Assembly (NCBI RefSeq): GCF_009389715.1
Contig: NW_024067666.1
Span: 2,397,001-2,461,000 of the forward strand
DNA length: 64,000 nt
Direction of reading: 5' to 3'
DNA from: Phoenix dactylifera
Lineage: Eukaryota; Streptophyta; Magnoliopsida; Arecales; Arecaceae
Made by a program: the position numbers and the translations under genes. The notes beneath the pieces are model-generated. The model did no database searches and was not told the origin of the DNA. It saw nothing but the letters and a program-made list of their open reading frames with translations. Below are positions 1 through 9,763 of the stretch, piece after piece (within the stretch, counting starts at the first letter, position 1; each line of letters starts with the position of its first letter).

Positions 1-1545
1 GTCGCCCGGATTTTCGGTTGATGCGACATTCTCCGCCGGCCTCCTTTCCTCATGTCGGTTCCTCACGAACCGGTTGAGTACTCTCCGCCGGACGAGCGCT
101 TCTATCTCGTCCCGGAGTTGGAAGCAGTCCTCCGTGTCGTGCCCGCGATCTCGGTGGAAGCGGCAATACTTCCTAGGATTTCGGGGGAATCCCGTGTCTC
201 GCATAGGAGGCGGGGGTCGGAAGAAGTCCCGACCCTCGATTTCCATCAGGATTTCGGCCCGGGGAGCGTTGACGGGTGTATAGCTCTCGTACTTCCCCGG
301 GTACGTCCGAGGCCGTGGTGGGGACCTCGGTAGAGGAGAGGTCCTCTGCCGAGGTCGTCTCTGCTGTCGGGGCGGACTTCTCAGTCTGGGGAGACTCTTC
401 TCTCGGCGGGGAGACCGGCTCCTTTGCCGGCCGCGCTCCTCGCGGCGCTTCTTCTGCTTCTTCGAGGCGGGCTCGATTGCTCCCCGCCTGGAGGCGACTG
501 CCTCCTCGGCCTTGGTATACTTCCGGGCTCGGGCCAACATTTCGGTGAAGTCGGCCGGGAAGCTCTTCTCGATGGAGAAGAGGAATCGATAGGAGCGAAC
601 CCCAGTCTTCAGAGCCGACATGGCTATCGACTGGTCTAGCTCGCGAACCTCCCATGTAGCGGCGGTGAAGCGATCCAGGTACTCCTTGAGGGACTCCCCC
701 TCTTTCTGTTTGATGTCGAGGAGGGAGTCTGACGTCCGTCGCTGGCGCCGGCTAGCAGCGAAGTTGGTAGCGAACTGCCTGCCGAGTTGCTCAAAAGAGG
801 ACACCGTATTCGGCTTCAGTCCCGAAAACCAAAGCCGAGCGGTCCCTCGGAGGGTTGCCGGGAAGGCCTTGCAGAGTATGGCCTCCGAGGACCCTTGTAG
901 GGCCATGAGGGCCCGATAGCTCTCCAGGTGGTCGAGAGGGTCAGTCGTCCCGCTGTAGGGTTCCACTTGAGGCATTTTGAACCTCGCGGGAACCGGCTCA
1001 TCCTCGATCTGGCGGGAAAAGGGGGACTTGGTAGTGAACTCAAAGTCTCCCTCTTGTCTTGCCTTCTTGCTGTGGAGCGCCGCAATCTGGCGCTCCAGAT
1101 ACTCAACTTTCCGGTCGAGCTCCCCCATCCGTGGGATTGTCGCTGTGGTTTGCGCCGGCTCACGGTGGTCTGGGGCTGACTCTGCCTCAGAAAGTTGGGG
1201 TCTCCGGTCGAAACCTTCTCCCGGTAACTCCCTCCAGGGAGAAGCTCGTTCTCCGTTGTTGGCTCTGGAGGAGCCATGCAAGTTTTGGCTTGGGAAAACC
1301 GGGCCGTTGGGGAGACACTCCGGCGGGGCCTGGGCCCGTGGGGGGAGCGTAGGTAAGGCTTCCTCGCGCCGCAGACCCTGAACGGCGGCGGCCAGGGCCT
1401 GGACTTGCTGTACCAGGGCGTCGAACTGTTCCGGCTGGACCTGAGGAGCTGGGTCAGCCGGAGTTGGAGAATTCCCGACGGAGTGTCCGGGACTTTGCGA
1501 GGGACGCCGGTTGATGTTAAAGGCTCCCTTACTTCTCAACTTCAT
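1..1545 (-). CDS. Retrotransposon gag (nucleocapsid) protein, intact, partial at window edge
   Basis: I checked the minus-strand frame from ATG at 1545-1543 triplet by triplet down to base 1 and found no stop: 515 codons that continue outside. The N-terminus starts MKLRSKGAFN and is followed by a Pro/Gln-rich stretch and a short predicted coiled coil (about residues 145-165). A Retrotrans_gag-like core spans about residues 188-340 (RFKMPQVEPYSG onward, with LWFSGL and SFEQLGRQF). Then comes a basic Arg/Ser-rich linker, and at residues 461-474 a zinc-knuckle variant C-x2-H-x4-H-x4-C (CRFHRDRGHDTEDC), common in plant Ty3/gypsy gag. The role is packaging of element RNA into virus-like particles. 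High GC content contrasts with flanking DNA. The start is chosen as the first Met after the primer-binding site. Confidence 0.85.
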   Translation of the reverse strand, partial: MKLRSKGAFNINRRPSQSPGHSVGNSPTPADPAPQVQPEQFDALVQQVQALAAAVQGLRREEALPTLPPRAQAPPECLPNGPVFPSQNLHGSSRANNGERASPWRELPGEGFDRRPQLSEAESAPDHREPAQTTATIPRMGELDRKVEYLERQIAALHSKKARQEGDFEFTTKSPFSRQIEDEPVPARFKMPQVEPYSGTTDPLDHLESYRALMALQGSSEAILCKAFPATLRGTARLWFSGLKPNTVSSFEQLGRQFATNFAASRRQRRTSDSLLDIKQKEGESLKEYLDRFTAATWEVRELDQSIAMSALKTGVRSYRFLFSIEKSFPADFTEMLARARKYTKAEEAVASRRGAIEPASKKQKKRREERGRQRSRSPRREKSLPRLRSPPRQQRRPRQRTSPLPRSPPRPRTYPGKYESYTPVNAPRAEILMEIEGRDFFRPPPPMRDTGFPRNPRKYCRFHRDRGHDTEDCFQLRDEIEALVRRRVLNRFVRNRHEERRPAENVASTENPGD

Positions 1546-1557
1546 GACTGCTACTCG

Positions 1558-1577
1558 GGCCCTTCCTCTAGCGCCAA
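1558..1577 (-). other. Primer-binding site of the gypsy element
   Basis: Immediately inside the LTR (one base from its 3' end at 1579), the minus strand reads TTGGCGCTAGAGGAAGGGCC. TGGCGC at the start of such a site reflects pairing with the CCA end of a tRNA primer. Its position fixes the orientation of the element and one LTR boundary. Which tRNA primes is not certain from the sequence alone. Confidence 0.75.
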
Positions 1578-1906
1578 CTGTTGCTAGAAATTGGACCCGG
1601 GGGCAATCTTCGGTCGAGGAGAGGGAGCGGCGAGTTCTTCACGGCGGGGCGGCGGTCCGTCGGCGAGCGGCGTCCTCTGTCTGGTGTGATCGGGGAGAAG
1701 GAGCAGCTGGTCCTCGTGGCGAGGCGGCGATCCGTCAGCTGGCGGCGTCCTCCGTCTGGGTGCCTGCACACGAACCGGTGGCCGGGTTTTCCGGCGCCGG
1801 CCCTCCGACGCTCAAGTCAGGGAGGGGGCGAATAGTGTAAAAGGGGAGATAAATAGTGTCTGTAGAGTGCATCAATCTTCCAATCCCCTCCTGAGAGGCC
1901 AAGGCT

Positions 1907-1918
1907 CCCTTTTATAGG
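1907..1918 (-). promoter_or_regulatory. LTR TATA box
   Basis: The minus strand reads CCTATAAAAGGG, a strong plant TATA box about 330 bp from the LTR 3' end. It would start transcription leftwards near 1880, giving an R/U5 region of roughly 300 bp and reading into gag. Confidence 0.6.
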
Positions 1919-2182
1919 CGGGGGTCGGTTTACCTGCGATGTAACAGGGCGAGGCCGTAGTACGGCTAGGCATGTTGTTCAGGTCGGCGCACGGTCAGGC
2001 GAATCATTGCACCGATGTCGGCGGTGAGGGCGTCGTACAACCCGAGTTAGCACGCTACCAGGCGAATTATTGCATTGGTATCGGAGGTATGGCCGAGATC
2101 AGAGACTTATCATAGTCGACTAGACTCTGCTGGGCTAATTTGCCGTGGAGAGCTGAGAGTCCGTAGGTGACAGGAGCCATGC

Positions 2183-2325
2183 GCATTAATTGTGGAGTAA
2201 GCCGGAGATCCGCATTTATTGTGGAGTAAGCCGGAGATCCGCATTTATTGTGGAGTAAGCCGGAGATCCGCATTAATTGTTGAGTGAGCCGGAGATCCGC
2301 ATTAATTGTTGAGTGAGCCGGAGGG
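2183..2325. repeat. 29-bp tandem array inside the LTR
   Basis: Five units with exact 29-bp spacing start at 2183, 2212, 2241, 2270 and 2299. The consensus is GCATTAATTGTGGAGTAAGC followed by CGGAGATCC. The last two units share TGTTGAGTGAGC instead of TGTGGAGTAAGC, which suggests stepwise duplication. It lies upstream of the TATA box in the transcriptional sense, so it may be a U3 enhancer repeat. Confidence 0.85.
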
Positions 2326-2639
2326 TTACAGCGACCATGCGCAATAAATGCCAGAGGGGCGTCAGGGTATGGTCTTCGGCCGGACCTCAGAGGTGCACGG
2401 CCGTAGTAGGTGGCTGACAAGAGTAGACCTCGAACATCGGGGCTTTTCTCAAATCGGAGGTCTCGAGGTCGGTCGTCTTGAGGTCGGGCGTCCCGAGGTC
2501 GGACGCCGACTTCGGCCGTCCAGGGTCGGAGGTCGTGCGGCTCCTTAGGGACATTTGCGTCATTTGAGGAAAAATCTTGTTCTCCCCAACGGTTATAATT
2601 TGGTAGAGAACTTTTGAGTTACAAACCTGACTGCCAACA

Positions 2640-2930
2640 AAGCAAACCAACTAAACGTGTGATATAGGTTTAAATGTTTGCTGTAATGATTGTGCAATTT
2701 CTTTTGTTGTTAGTATGAAATGATGTGGATGTCTGACTTGCTATAAATGACTCCTTGAAACAACGAACTGTTTTCAATCATAATGTCGTTGATATAATGT
2801 CTAAAGATGAGGGGTGAAAAGTTGTCCTATCGATAGCTGGTGGTGGGTGGGGGTGGTTGGGTGCGTGCGTGAGCGAGAGAGACCTGGTGGTTAGCTTTGT
2901 TTCATCTCCAGTTCCTGCCATGGTGACAGG
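2640..2930. other. Intergenic, no gene seen
   Basis: Ordinary AT-rich sequence between the LTR and a duplicated repeat, with a short GT/GA-rich stretch near 2845-2880. I see no coding potential. Confidence 0.5.
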
Positions 2931-3236
2931 AGACCTACCAACTTATTAAAAGGCTCATCCAAAACCAGTGCTTGGTCGTGAAAATATAGAAAACAAAATT
3001 GTACTCGGAAGAATCGAGGAATGAAGCGGTTGCCGGAAGCTCCAAAGTAGGCTAAAACTTAGTTGGCGCTTGATGTTGAACACACCTGCAGGAACCCTAC
3101 CAACTTATCAAAAGGCTCATCCAAATCCAGTGCTTGGTCAGGAAAATGTAGAAAGCAAAATTGCAGTTGGAAGAATTGAGGAATTAAACGGTTCTCGGGA
3201 AGCTCCAAAGTAGGCTAAAACTTAGTTGAACACGCC
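2931..3236. repeat. Direct duplication, two diverged copies of about 130-170 bp
   Basis: Copy 1 (about 2931-3092) and copy 2 (about 3098-3236) share the order CTACCAACTTAT, AAAAGGCTCATCC, CAGTGCTTGGTC, GAAGCTCCAAAGTAGGC and AAACTTAGTTG. Substitutions are scattered at roughly one in ten positions, plus a small length difference near the end. No coding content was recognised. Confidence 0.75.
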
Positions 3237-3344
3237 TGCTCTTTCCTCTCGGAAGTGTGGTAATAGAATAATTTGGTTGAAGGTTCGTGCTGTTTCTACG
3301 ACCTTCTGTCGAACAAGTGGTGGGTGACCGGATGGCTAACCATA

Positions 3345-4142
3345 GGGGGCGTTTGGTAACCCCAACAGGATCACCACGGTGATCCGAATGCTGGGATGAT
3401 TTGATCCCTAGTGATCTAAGATCAATGTGTTTGGTAGGCCATGGTTCAGTGATTAAAAATCTCCGGATATCCATGAGTAACTTGTTTGGTATGGTACGGA
3501 GATCCAAGATCACTGATCACATAATACCACAATTACTCTTGATATATCTTAGATGAATTTTTTATATATTTTTAATTCTCATGAATTAAAAATAGAAGTC
3601 AATATACTAATTCTTATAATAACTCCATAATTTTGTCACATATTCTACTTTTAGTAGCCCCTTATCATATATTTATTAATCATATAAAATATATTATAAT
3701 AAAATATTAATATATTTATCAGTATATTAATTATTAATATATTCTATAACAATATATTTATTACTCCTATAAATTATTTATCTTATAAAAATATGTTATT
3801 TTCGTTATAGAATTAATATTTTTATTTATACTTATAATAGATTTTTTTAATACTAATAATTATTTTGATTAAAAAATAAGGTAAATAGAAGTAATATAGT
3901 AATATATTAAATATTTTCATTATATAAATATAAAAAATAATAATATATTTCTACTACAATTTAAAATTATCCTTCAATAATAATAGGATAATAATATGAT
4001 TAGTAATATATGACAATATAATATATATCATTAATATAATATATAATATCAACATAATATATATAGATATACACACACACACACACATATATATATATAC
4101 ACATACACACATACATATATATACATACATACATACATACAC

Positions 4143-4185
<43 letters not shown>

Positions 4186-4521
4186 CATACATATACATAT
4201 ATACATATATTTATATATATATATATATATAATATTGATATAATATATTGATGGTATATTGATATATCAATTTTTCTGCTAACTTGAGGGATATTTTTGT
4301 CTTTAACTTTCAACCCAGGATCACTGTCCTCGGGTGATCTTGGATTTCCGACCTCAAGGACGAGTATCTAATCACTGAGTTGGGGGGTGATTTGAGGAGT
4401 GGAGGTGATTTAAGATCACCACCACGTAGGATCATCGTGGTGCAACCAAACGCGGTGATCTCATCACCTCCACCCACATCACCCTTGATCCTAAGACGAT
4501 CAGTCCATACCAAACGCCCCC
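3345..4521. mobile_element. Non-autonomous TIR element (Harbinger/PIF-like), 1177 bp
   Basis: The termini are GGGGGCGTTTGGTA (3345) and its inverted copy TACCAAACGCCCCC (ending 4521), flanked on both sides by ATA (3342-3344 and 4522-4524). GGGnnnGTTTGGT ends and a 3-bp target duplication are typical of PIF/Harbinger and Tourist-type elements. Subterminal GATCAC/GATCC words recur in both orientations over about 190 bp at each end. The centre (about 3530-4300) is extremely AT-rich with a TA/CA microsatellite. No transposase frame is visible. ATA instead of the usual TWA is a mild anomaly. Confidence 0.65.
4060..4236. repeat. Compound (TA)n/(CA)n/(CATA)n microsatellite
   Basis: Alternating ACACAC, ATATAT and ACATACAT runs fill the AT-rich centre of the TIR element. 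Apparent reading frames on the minus strand here (Tyr/Ile/Cys/Val repeats) are translations of the microsatellite and not genes. Confidence 0.9.
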
Positions 4522-4589
4522 ATAGTGTTAGGCCAGCAACGACATTCTGCAGTAGCGAGGATTGGCCGAACCAGGAGCACAGAGGAGAC

Positions 4590-5829
4590 AACCGGACGTG
4601 GTCTAGTATGGTGTAGGCATCCTCTGACAACCATTGTGGACAAATCACCAAATCTTCAAGGAGGAGATTGAAAACCTCCAATGGTATTTTGTGGAGGCTT
4701 TGAAACTACCAATGGAGTGGGTGGAGACGAAGAGGATGGCATGGAAGATGATGGAGATCGTCGCTCGGAGCCTCGGGCGGAGGGTTCCTGTGGAATGGAT
4801 AACTAAGGATCTCAAGATCCGGGAGAAGCTAGAGTATGAGGTGGAAGCTTTTCTGATGGCGGAGGACAATTATGTCTTCCGTTCCGGTGTGAAGATGATC
4901 GGAATGCAGCCCTGTCGAACAGGCCATGGGTGATGGCCGGCCAATGCCTTGCTATGGAACGGTGGAAGCCAGGTTTCATCGCTAGCATGGCCAAAGTAAA
5001 GAAGATGGTGGTTTGGCTCCATCTTCCCTCTCTCCCATTGGAGTACTGGGAGAAGGACTCGATAATGGAGATTGTGGCGGTGGCGGGCCGGCCTTTGGCT
5101 CTTATCATGTTTAGTTGAACAAAAACACCAGAGCCTTTGAGGGAAGAGGGAAGAGCCTGAGGATTGTAGCAGACAAGATGCTTATCCATGCAGCAGAGCA
5201 CACCCAAGTTATGACCGTCGATGGAATTGGGATTGTGAGGGATACCCGGGGCTCCCTTTCAGCTCTTATGGCGCCTCGGGTGATATTTATCACCTGGAAG
5301 CCTCCACCCCCGAGCGTTCTCAAGATAATTTCGATGACAATGTGGTGGATGACGGAAGAAGAGGTAGGGTTGGGTTTCTCATCAGAAGCTTCGACTCTAG
5401 CTTGATTGCGACAATAGGTTGTCGGCTTTATGACACTTTTGTTCCTGAGGCGGAGATGAGGGCAGCCTGGGAGGGTATTACTTATGCTTGCCTCTTTCTA
5501 GGAGTCGATCATATTCAGCTTGAAGGGAATTCGGCGACTATCATCATCTAATGGATTTAGGGCCATGCCAGAGCTGGTGTCGAGCACCCTCTTTTGTATG
5601 ATATCCATGATTTTCTGTGAGATTGTCCGGATGCCCGTGTTACTCATGTACATCCAAGAGACGAATAGAGTGACTGATTGGGTGGCATCGTCTGTCACCC
5701 AGCACTCTGGTGGTTTGCTTTGGGACGGTATAGAGTTCTTATCTTGTTGATTTTTTTTTTCTAATTTTGTTGGATGTATTCCAACTAGAATGATATAAAA
5801 ATTTTCGTGTTATAAAAAATAAAAAAAAA
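4590..5829 (+). mobile_element. Internally deleted L1-type LINE (ORF1 DUF4283 domain joined to ORF2 RNase H tail)
   Basis: The plus strand encodes an ORF1 N-terminal region (4634-4930), then after a frameshift PWVMAGQCLAMERWKPGF and WLHLPSLPLEYWEKDSIMEI, which is the DUF4283 domain of plant L1 ORF1 proteins. After about 5120, reverse transcriptase and endonuclease are absent. From about 5290 the reading resumes with WKPPPPSVLKI and EAEMRAAWEGITYACLFLG, the RNase H domain normally at the end of ORF2. It ends in a degenerate VTDWVAS region and an A-rich tail (5812-5829). Several frameshifts and stops are present, so it is dead. The 5' end is not defined and no target duplication was found. Confidence 0.75.
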
Positions 5830-6056
5830 TCCTCGAAGCGACGTTTTCGCTCTCTTTCGACTGATCTGCGTCACAGATAACGTCAGCCGTTTGGTGGCAG
5901 GTGGAGACGAGCGACAAGAAAGGGGAGAAAAAATTTGCAACAAAGAGCAGAAGATACAAAGAGTCCAGATTCATTGTATCCAATCAATGATAAAACGAGA
6001 AGAGAGAGAGCAACCACCCTCGAACCAACAATCGTTTCGCGCGTAAAGGGAAAGAT

Positions 6057-8076
6057 ATGGGCTCTCTAGTGGATCCAGCCTTCGTCCAAGCTCCCGAGCA
6101 CCGGCCCAAACCCACCGCCCCGGAGGCGGCCGTTGGCATCCCACTCATCGACCTCTCCCCCATCCTCCACTCCCCCATCCCGGCCGCCGGTGGCGCCGCC
6201 CCGCCGGCCATCTCCCGTCTTCTGGCGGAGGTGGAGGCGGCGTGCTTGGAGTGGGGGTTCTTCCAGGTGATCAACCACGGGGTTCCTTCAGAGCTCCTCG
6301 ACAACATCATGGCAGCGTCCAAGGGATTCTTCGCGCTGCCGGCGGAGGAAAAGCGGCAGGTGAGGAGGGATGATGTGAATCCGCTCGGCTACTACGATGT
6401 GGAGCACACCAAGAATGTAAGGGACTGGAAGGAGGTGTTCGACTTCGTCGTCGAGGAGCCGGCCGTGTTGCCGGCGTCGGCCGAGCCCGGAGCTGATGAG
6501 TTCCTCCCGCTTAGGAACCGGTGGCCAGAATATCCTCCAGGATTTAGGTAACTGCTTCTCCCCTCAATTCTCTCTGCATCGAAAGTTATCATCTTTCTTA
6601 ATCACTAGTCTGCGCTATTCTAAAATTTCAAAGGATTTAAAGGATTATTTTCTTGTTTGACTGCTATTCTAATCTTCGATGATTCCACTTGAGGATCAAC
6701 AATCTGGATCAGATCAGTAAAACTTTCGGTTAGATACTGCTGGCCGAGGGATCTAACTTCATATCTCAGCCTAGTTATTGAGTGGATTATTGATCCAACT
6801 ATATCAAATTTACTCCTAAGAAATTAAGTACTTGACATATACATCATGCCAATTAACTTTCTATGTTTATTTTATTTAAAGTATTTCATAAAGTATATTT
6901 TTGTTTAGCTTTCTTGTCATCATTATTTTTGAACTGTCATAATTTTCCATATTATTTTACAAATTAATCATCATGGTATGAACTTGTGAGTAAATTCCAA
7001 ATTTTCCATCGCAGCTGATATCTCCGCCAAGATCTTAGTTTGTACCAGAGTGAAGGACCCTTGATATAATACATAACATATATATATTGGATATATATAT
7101 ATCTTGATTGATATAAATCAAGAAATCCTAAAATATCAAAATTCAATTTTACTGGCTGATACTTTATAATCACATTTTATCTTCTTTTTTCCTAAAAAAA
7201 CTTAATCAATATATTTTAAAATCAGTATCGATCCTATATAGTTGCCAGTTTTGGATTTATCATATAAGTCGAGATTTCTCCATTCTAAAATATCTACCAA
7301 GATCTCTGCTAAGATCCTCTTTGATATCAGAAAGTTTTTAGAACATCATGCCTATTCCATGTTTCTCCTCTGTGCAGGGAGGCCTGTGAGAAATATGCCA
7401 AAGCTGCGAATGAGCTAGCTTTCAAGCTGCTGGAGCTGATTGCACTGACCCTGGGCTTGCCTGCCAATCGATTGAATGGGTTCTTTAAAGATCAATCCAG
7501 CTTCATCCGCTTCAACCACTACCCTCCATGCCCCTCCCCTCACCTCGCCCTTGGCGTCGGCCGGCACAAGGATGGCGGAGCCCTCACCATCCTGGCTCAA
7601 GATGTTGGTGGCCTTGATGTCAAGAGGCAGTCCGACGGCGAGTGGATCCGTGTCAAGCCAATTCCCAACTCTTATATCATCAACGTTGGCGACATAATTC
7701 AGGTGACGACGCACCAAGATTTCAACTTTCTATCGTTTATATCATTCGACGTCGATATCTAATATAGTTTTTTTTCATGGAAAACTAATGTTTTTGACAT
7801 TGTTTATGATAGGTCTGGAGCAATGATAAGTATCAGAGCGCAGAGCACAGGGTGTCGGTGAACTCGGTGGGGGAGAGGTTCTCCATTCCTTTCTTCTTCA
7901 ATCCGGCTCTTTATGTGATGGTGCAGCCATTAGAGGAGCTCATAGATGAAGAGAAGAGGCCGGCCAAGTACAATGCGTACAACTGGGGGGAGTTCTTTAA
8001 GTCAAGGAAGAACAGCAACTTTAAGAAGCTGGAGATGGAAAACACCCAAATTTATCATTTCAAGAAGGCGGTATGA
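6057..8076 (+). CDS. 2-oxoglutarate/Fe(II)-dependent dioxygenase (DOXC class), 359 aa
   Basis: Three exons, 6057-6547, 7378-7702 and 7813-8076, all GT-AG, join in frame to 359 codons plus stop. The N-terminus (MGSLVDPAFVQAPEHRP, then IPLIDLSPI) matches the non-heme dioxygenase N domain (about residues 27-140). The C-terminal 2OG-FeII domain has iron ligands H227, D229 (GRHKDGG) and H284 (AEHRV), and the 2-oxoglutarate-binding pair R294/S296 (ERFSIPFFF). NPLGYYDVEHTKNVRDWKEVFDF is a hallmark of one plant subfamily, which I associate from memory with Arabidopsis At3g19000/At3g19010; its substrate is not well established. Such enzymes are soluble and oxidise specialised metabolites or hormones. 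All key residues are intact. A polyadenylation hexamer AATAAA lies at 8129-8134. No TATA box is obvious upstream. Confidence 0.93.
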
Positions 8077-8134
8077 TTGGCTCAGGAGTCTTGCTATGGA
8101 GAGGATTGTACAGTAGAGTGTTAAGTGAAATAAA

Positions 8135-8608
8135 ACCTACAGCGTGTTCCATACTACTACTGTCTTGTTCTCACCGTACGTGTCAGACATAAGGCATGTA
8201 GAGTATTATGATGCTTTAAGACATGTATGGGTTTGCTCGTCTTCCCAGCATTTGCTTTAGACGCCATATTAATGCATCATTTAGTTTAGTTTATTGCATG
8301 CTTGGTTACTTGTAAGAGAGAGAAAGAGATCATTCAATCCAGCATGGGAAAAGAAATACCACCACCCTCTTTGTTGGTTGCTGGATGCGAGAGAAACTTG
8401 GCTCGCTAATTTAATAAGTTCCTGGTCATCCATTCATCTTTCTTCGGACTAGTGTCGAAACCAATTCCCTGACCAAACTATCCCTTAAAAGAGGCACGCT
8501 AGTTGCTAATGACTCTCTTCTTCTAGTTCTTTTTCTTCCCGGAAAACAAGTCCATCCGGTTTTTCTTCTCCAGCGTCTCCTTGTTTTTTTTTGAAAAAAT
8601 TCCTAGCA
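8135..8608. other. Intergenic, no gene seen
   Basis: Downstream of the dioxygenase polyadenylation signal. AT-rich with a short GA run near 8313; no reading frame or repeat was recognised. Confidence 0.5.
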
Positions 8609-9021
8609 TGTTGTGAAAATAAAGGGTCTGAACTTAGTCCCACATCGACTAGATAGCGGAGAGGTTTATTTCTTAAATAGAAGGGCGCTACCCCTTTTCT
8701 TTAAAAGCACCCTCTTAGGAGGGACAAAGCCGTGAGGGAGAAATTGTTGTATACAAATCGTACATAGTGTTAAGCACGTGCGTGCTCCCCCAAAGTGGAC
8801 AATATTAAAGCGGGGACAAGCTCTATCGACTGAGCTACGAAAGCCAGCATGTATCTCTAACTGCAGAGGTGCCTTTTGCGGGATAAAACTGTGTGTTAGG
8901 AAGAGACTATGAAACCTCCTTAAAAGTGGACAATATTTTTGAGGAGAAGCAGTCGCTTCCGCTGTCTGAGCCCGGTGGGGACTGAGCTCTAGAGTTCGGG
9001 GGATACCTTCCGATCTCATCA
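8609..9021 (+). mobile_element. Degenerate TRIM-like LTR fragment
   Basis: Starts TGTTGTGAAAATAAAGGG and carries AGTCCCACATCG (8637), two copies of AAAGTGGACAATATT (near 8792 and 8924), then GTCGCTTCCGCTG and an end near CATCA. The same words in the same order occur in the LTRs of the TRIM at 49868-50476, where they read AAAGCGGACAATACC and GTCGCTTTCCCTG. It is longer than those LTRs and carries an unrelated stretch (about 8800-8920) with a tRNA box-A-like segment on the minus strand (AGCTCAGTCGATAGAGC). No target duplication was found. Confidence 0.55.
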
Positions 9022-9726
9022 ATGGTGCTTTCAAATATAATTCACAAGAATGATTTTTTATTATAATTACATAATGTTCCCCTGTCGTGGGATTGCATCA
9101 CGAGCTTCAACCGCAAGGTAGCTTTATTTTGCTTCTCCTCAGGCAATAAGAACATGATATTAAGCTGCTTTGTTTTCATTCAACACCTCTATATGGCACC
9201 AATCTGCATCGAGATACACAAACTGAATAGTTTTCTGTCAGAAGTGACTTTGTATGTATTAAAGAAGTAAATCCACAAACTTGTGGTGGCTCCAGAAATC
9301 AGAGGCTGGCATTTTGCAGCTGGAGTCTTGTCCTCGGGCGCTTTACGGTTGTGCGATGTAGTACAAGATGTTCTTCGTGTTCTGTCCACTATGTCCTGCA
9401 CTAATTATAATCAGATTATTCATGAATATTTTTCTATTTTTTTCTTAGCATCACGCTCAAGGTCTCAATGGAAACCAAGTTTCCTCTGCTGTTTTGTTGC
9501 AAGAAATATTGTATGGAAAGCTTACTTTTCTTGAAAATTTAGTTTTTCATTCGTTTGTTTTAACAGAAAATTAAAAAAAAATAAAGAACTTGTTGTTACT
9601 ACTATAAAATTTTTCTTTTTATGAAAAGCTTTGTTTCTTCTTTTTTTCTCTTTTATAGATTTTCTAGCAATCAAACATGCAGTAAACTGCATTGCAGGCC
9701 AAATTATATATTAGGATGAGGATAAA

Positions 9727-9763
<37 letters not shown>

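Larger units (their letters stand above)
1..2639 (-). mobile_element. Ty3/gypsy LTR retrotransposon, 5' portion (runs off left edge)
   Basis: Read on the minus strand, the order is 5' LTR (2639-1579), primer-binding site (1577-1558), short leader, then gag from 1545 to the window edge. The remaining polyprotein and the 3' LTR lie outside the window. The gag frame has no stop, the LTR ends are TGTTG/CAACA, and the LTR has a recognisable TATA box, so the copy looks fairly young. The bases just outside the LTR are AAGCA (2640-2644), the expected right copy of a 5-bp target duplication; the other copy is not visible. The HHC-type gag knuckle and the primer site suggest a Tat/RIRE2-like lineage, but pol would be needed to prove it. 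Confidence 0.85.
1579..2639 (-). repeat. 5' long terminal repeat (1061 bp) of the gypsy element
   Basis: The ends are TGTTG (1579) and CAACA (2639), a 5-bp inverted pair. The left boundary abuts the primer-binding site. Inside are a minus-strand TATA box (1910-1916) and a five-unit 29-bp tandem array (2183-2325). The second LTR is outside the window, so LTR-LTR divergence cannot be measured here. Confidence 0.75.

Noticed and set aside
2183-2325. Regular short repeats as a possible CRISPR array
   Set aside because: Units abut without spacers, the DNA is plant nuclear, and the array sits inside an LTR.
3954-4313. 119-codon minus-strand frame rich in Tyr, Ile, Val and Cys
   Set aside because: It is a direct translation of the TA/CA microsatellite inside the TIR element.
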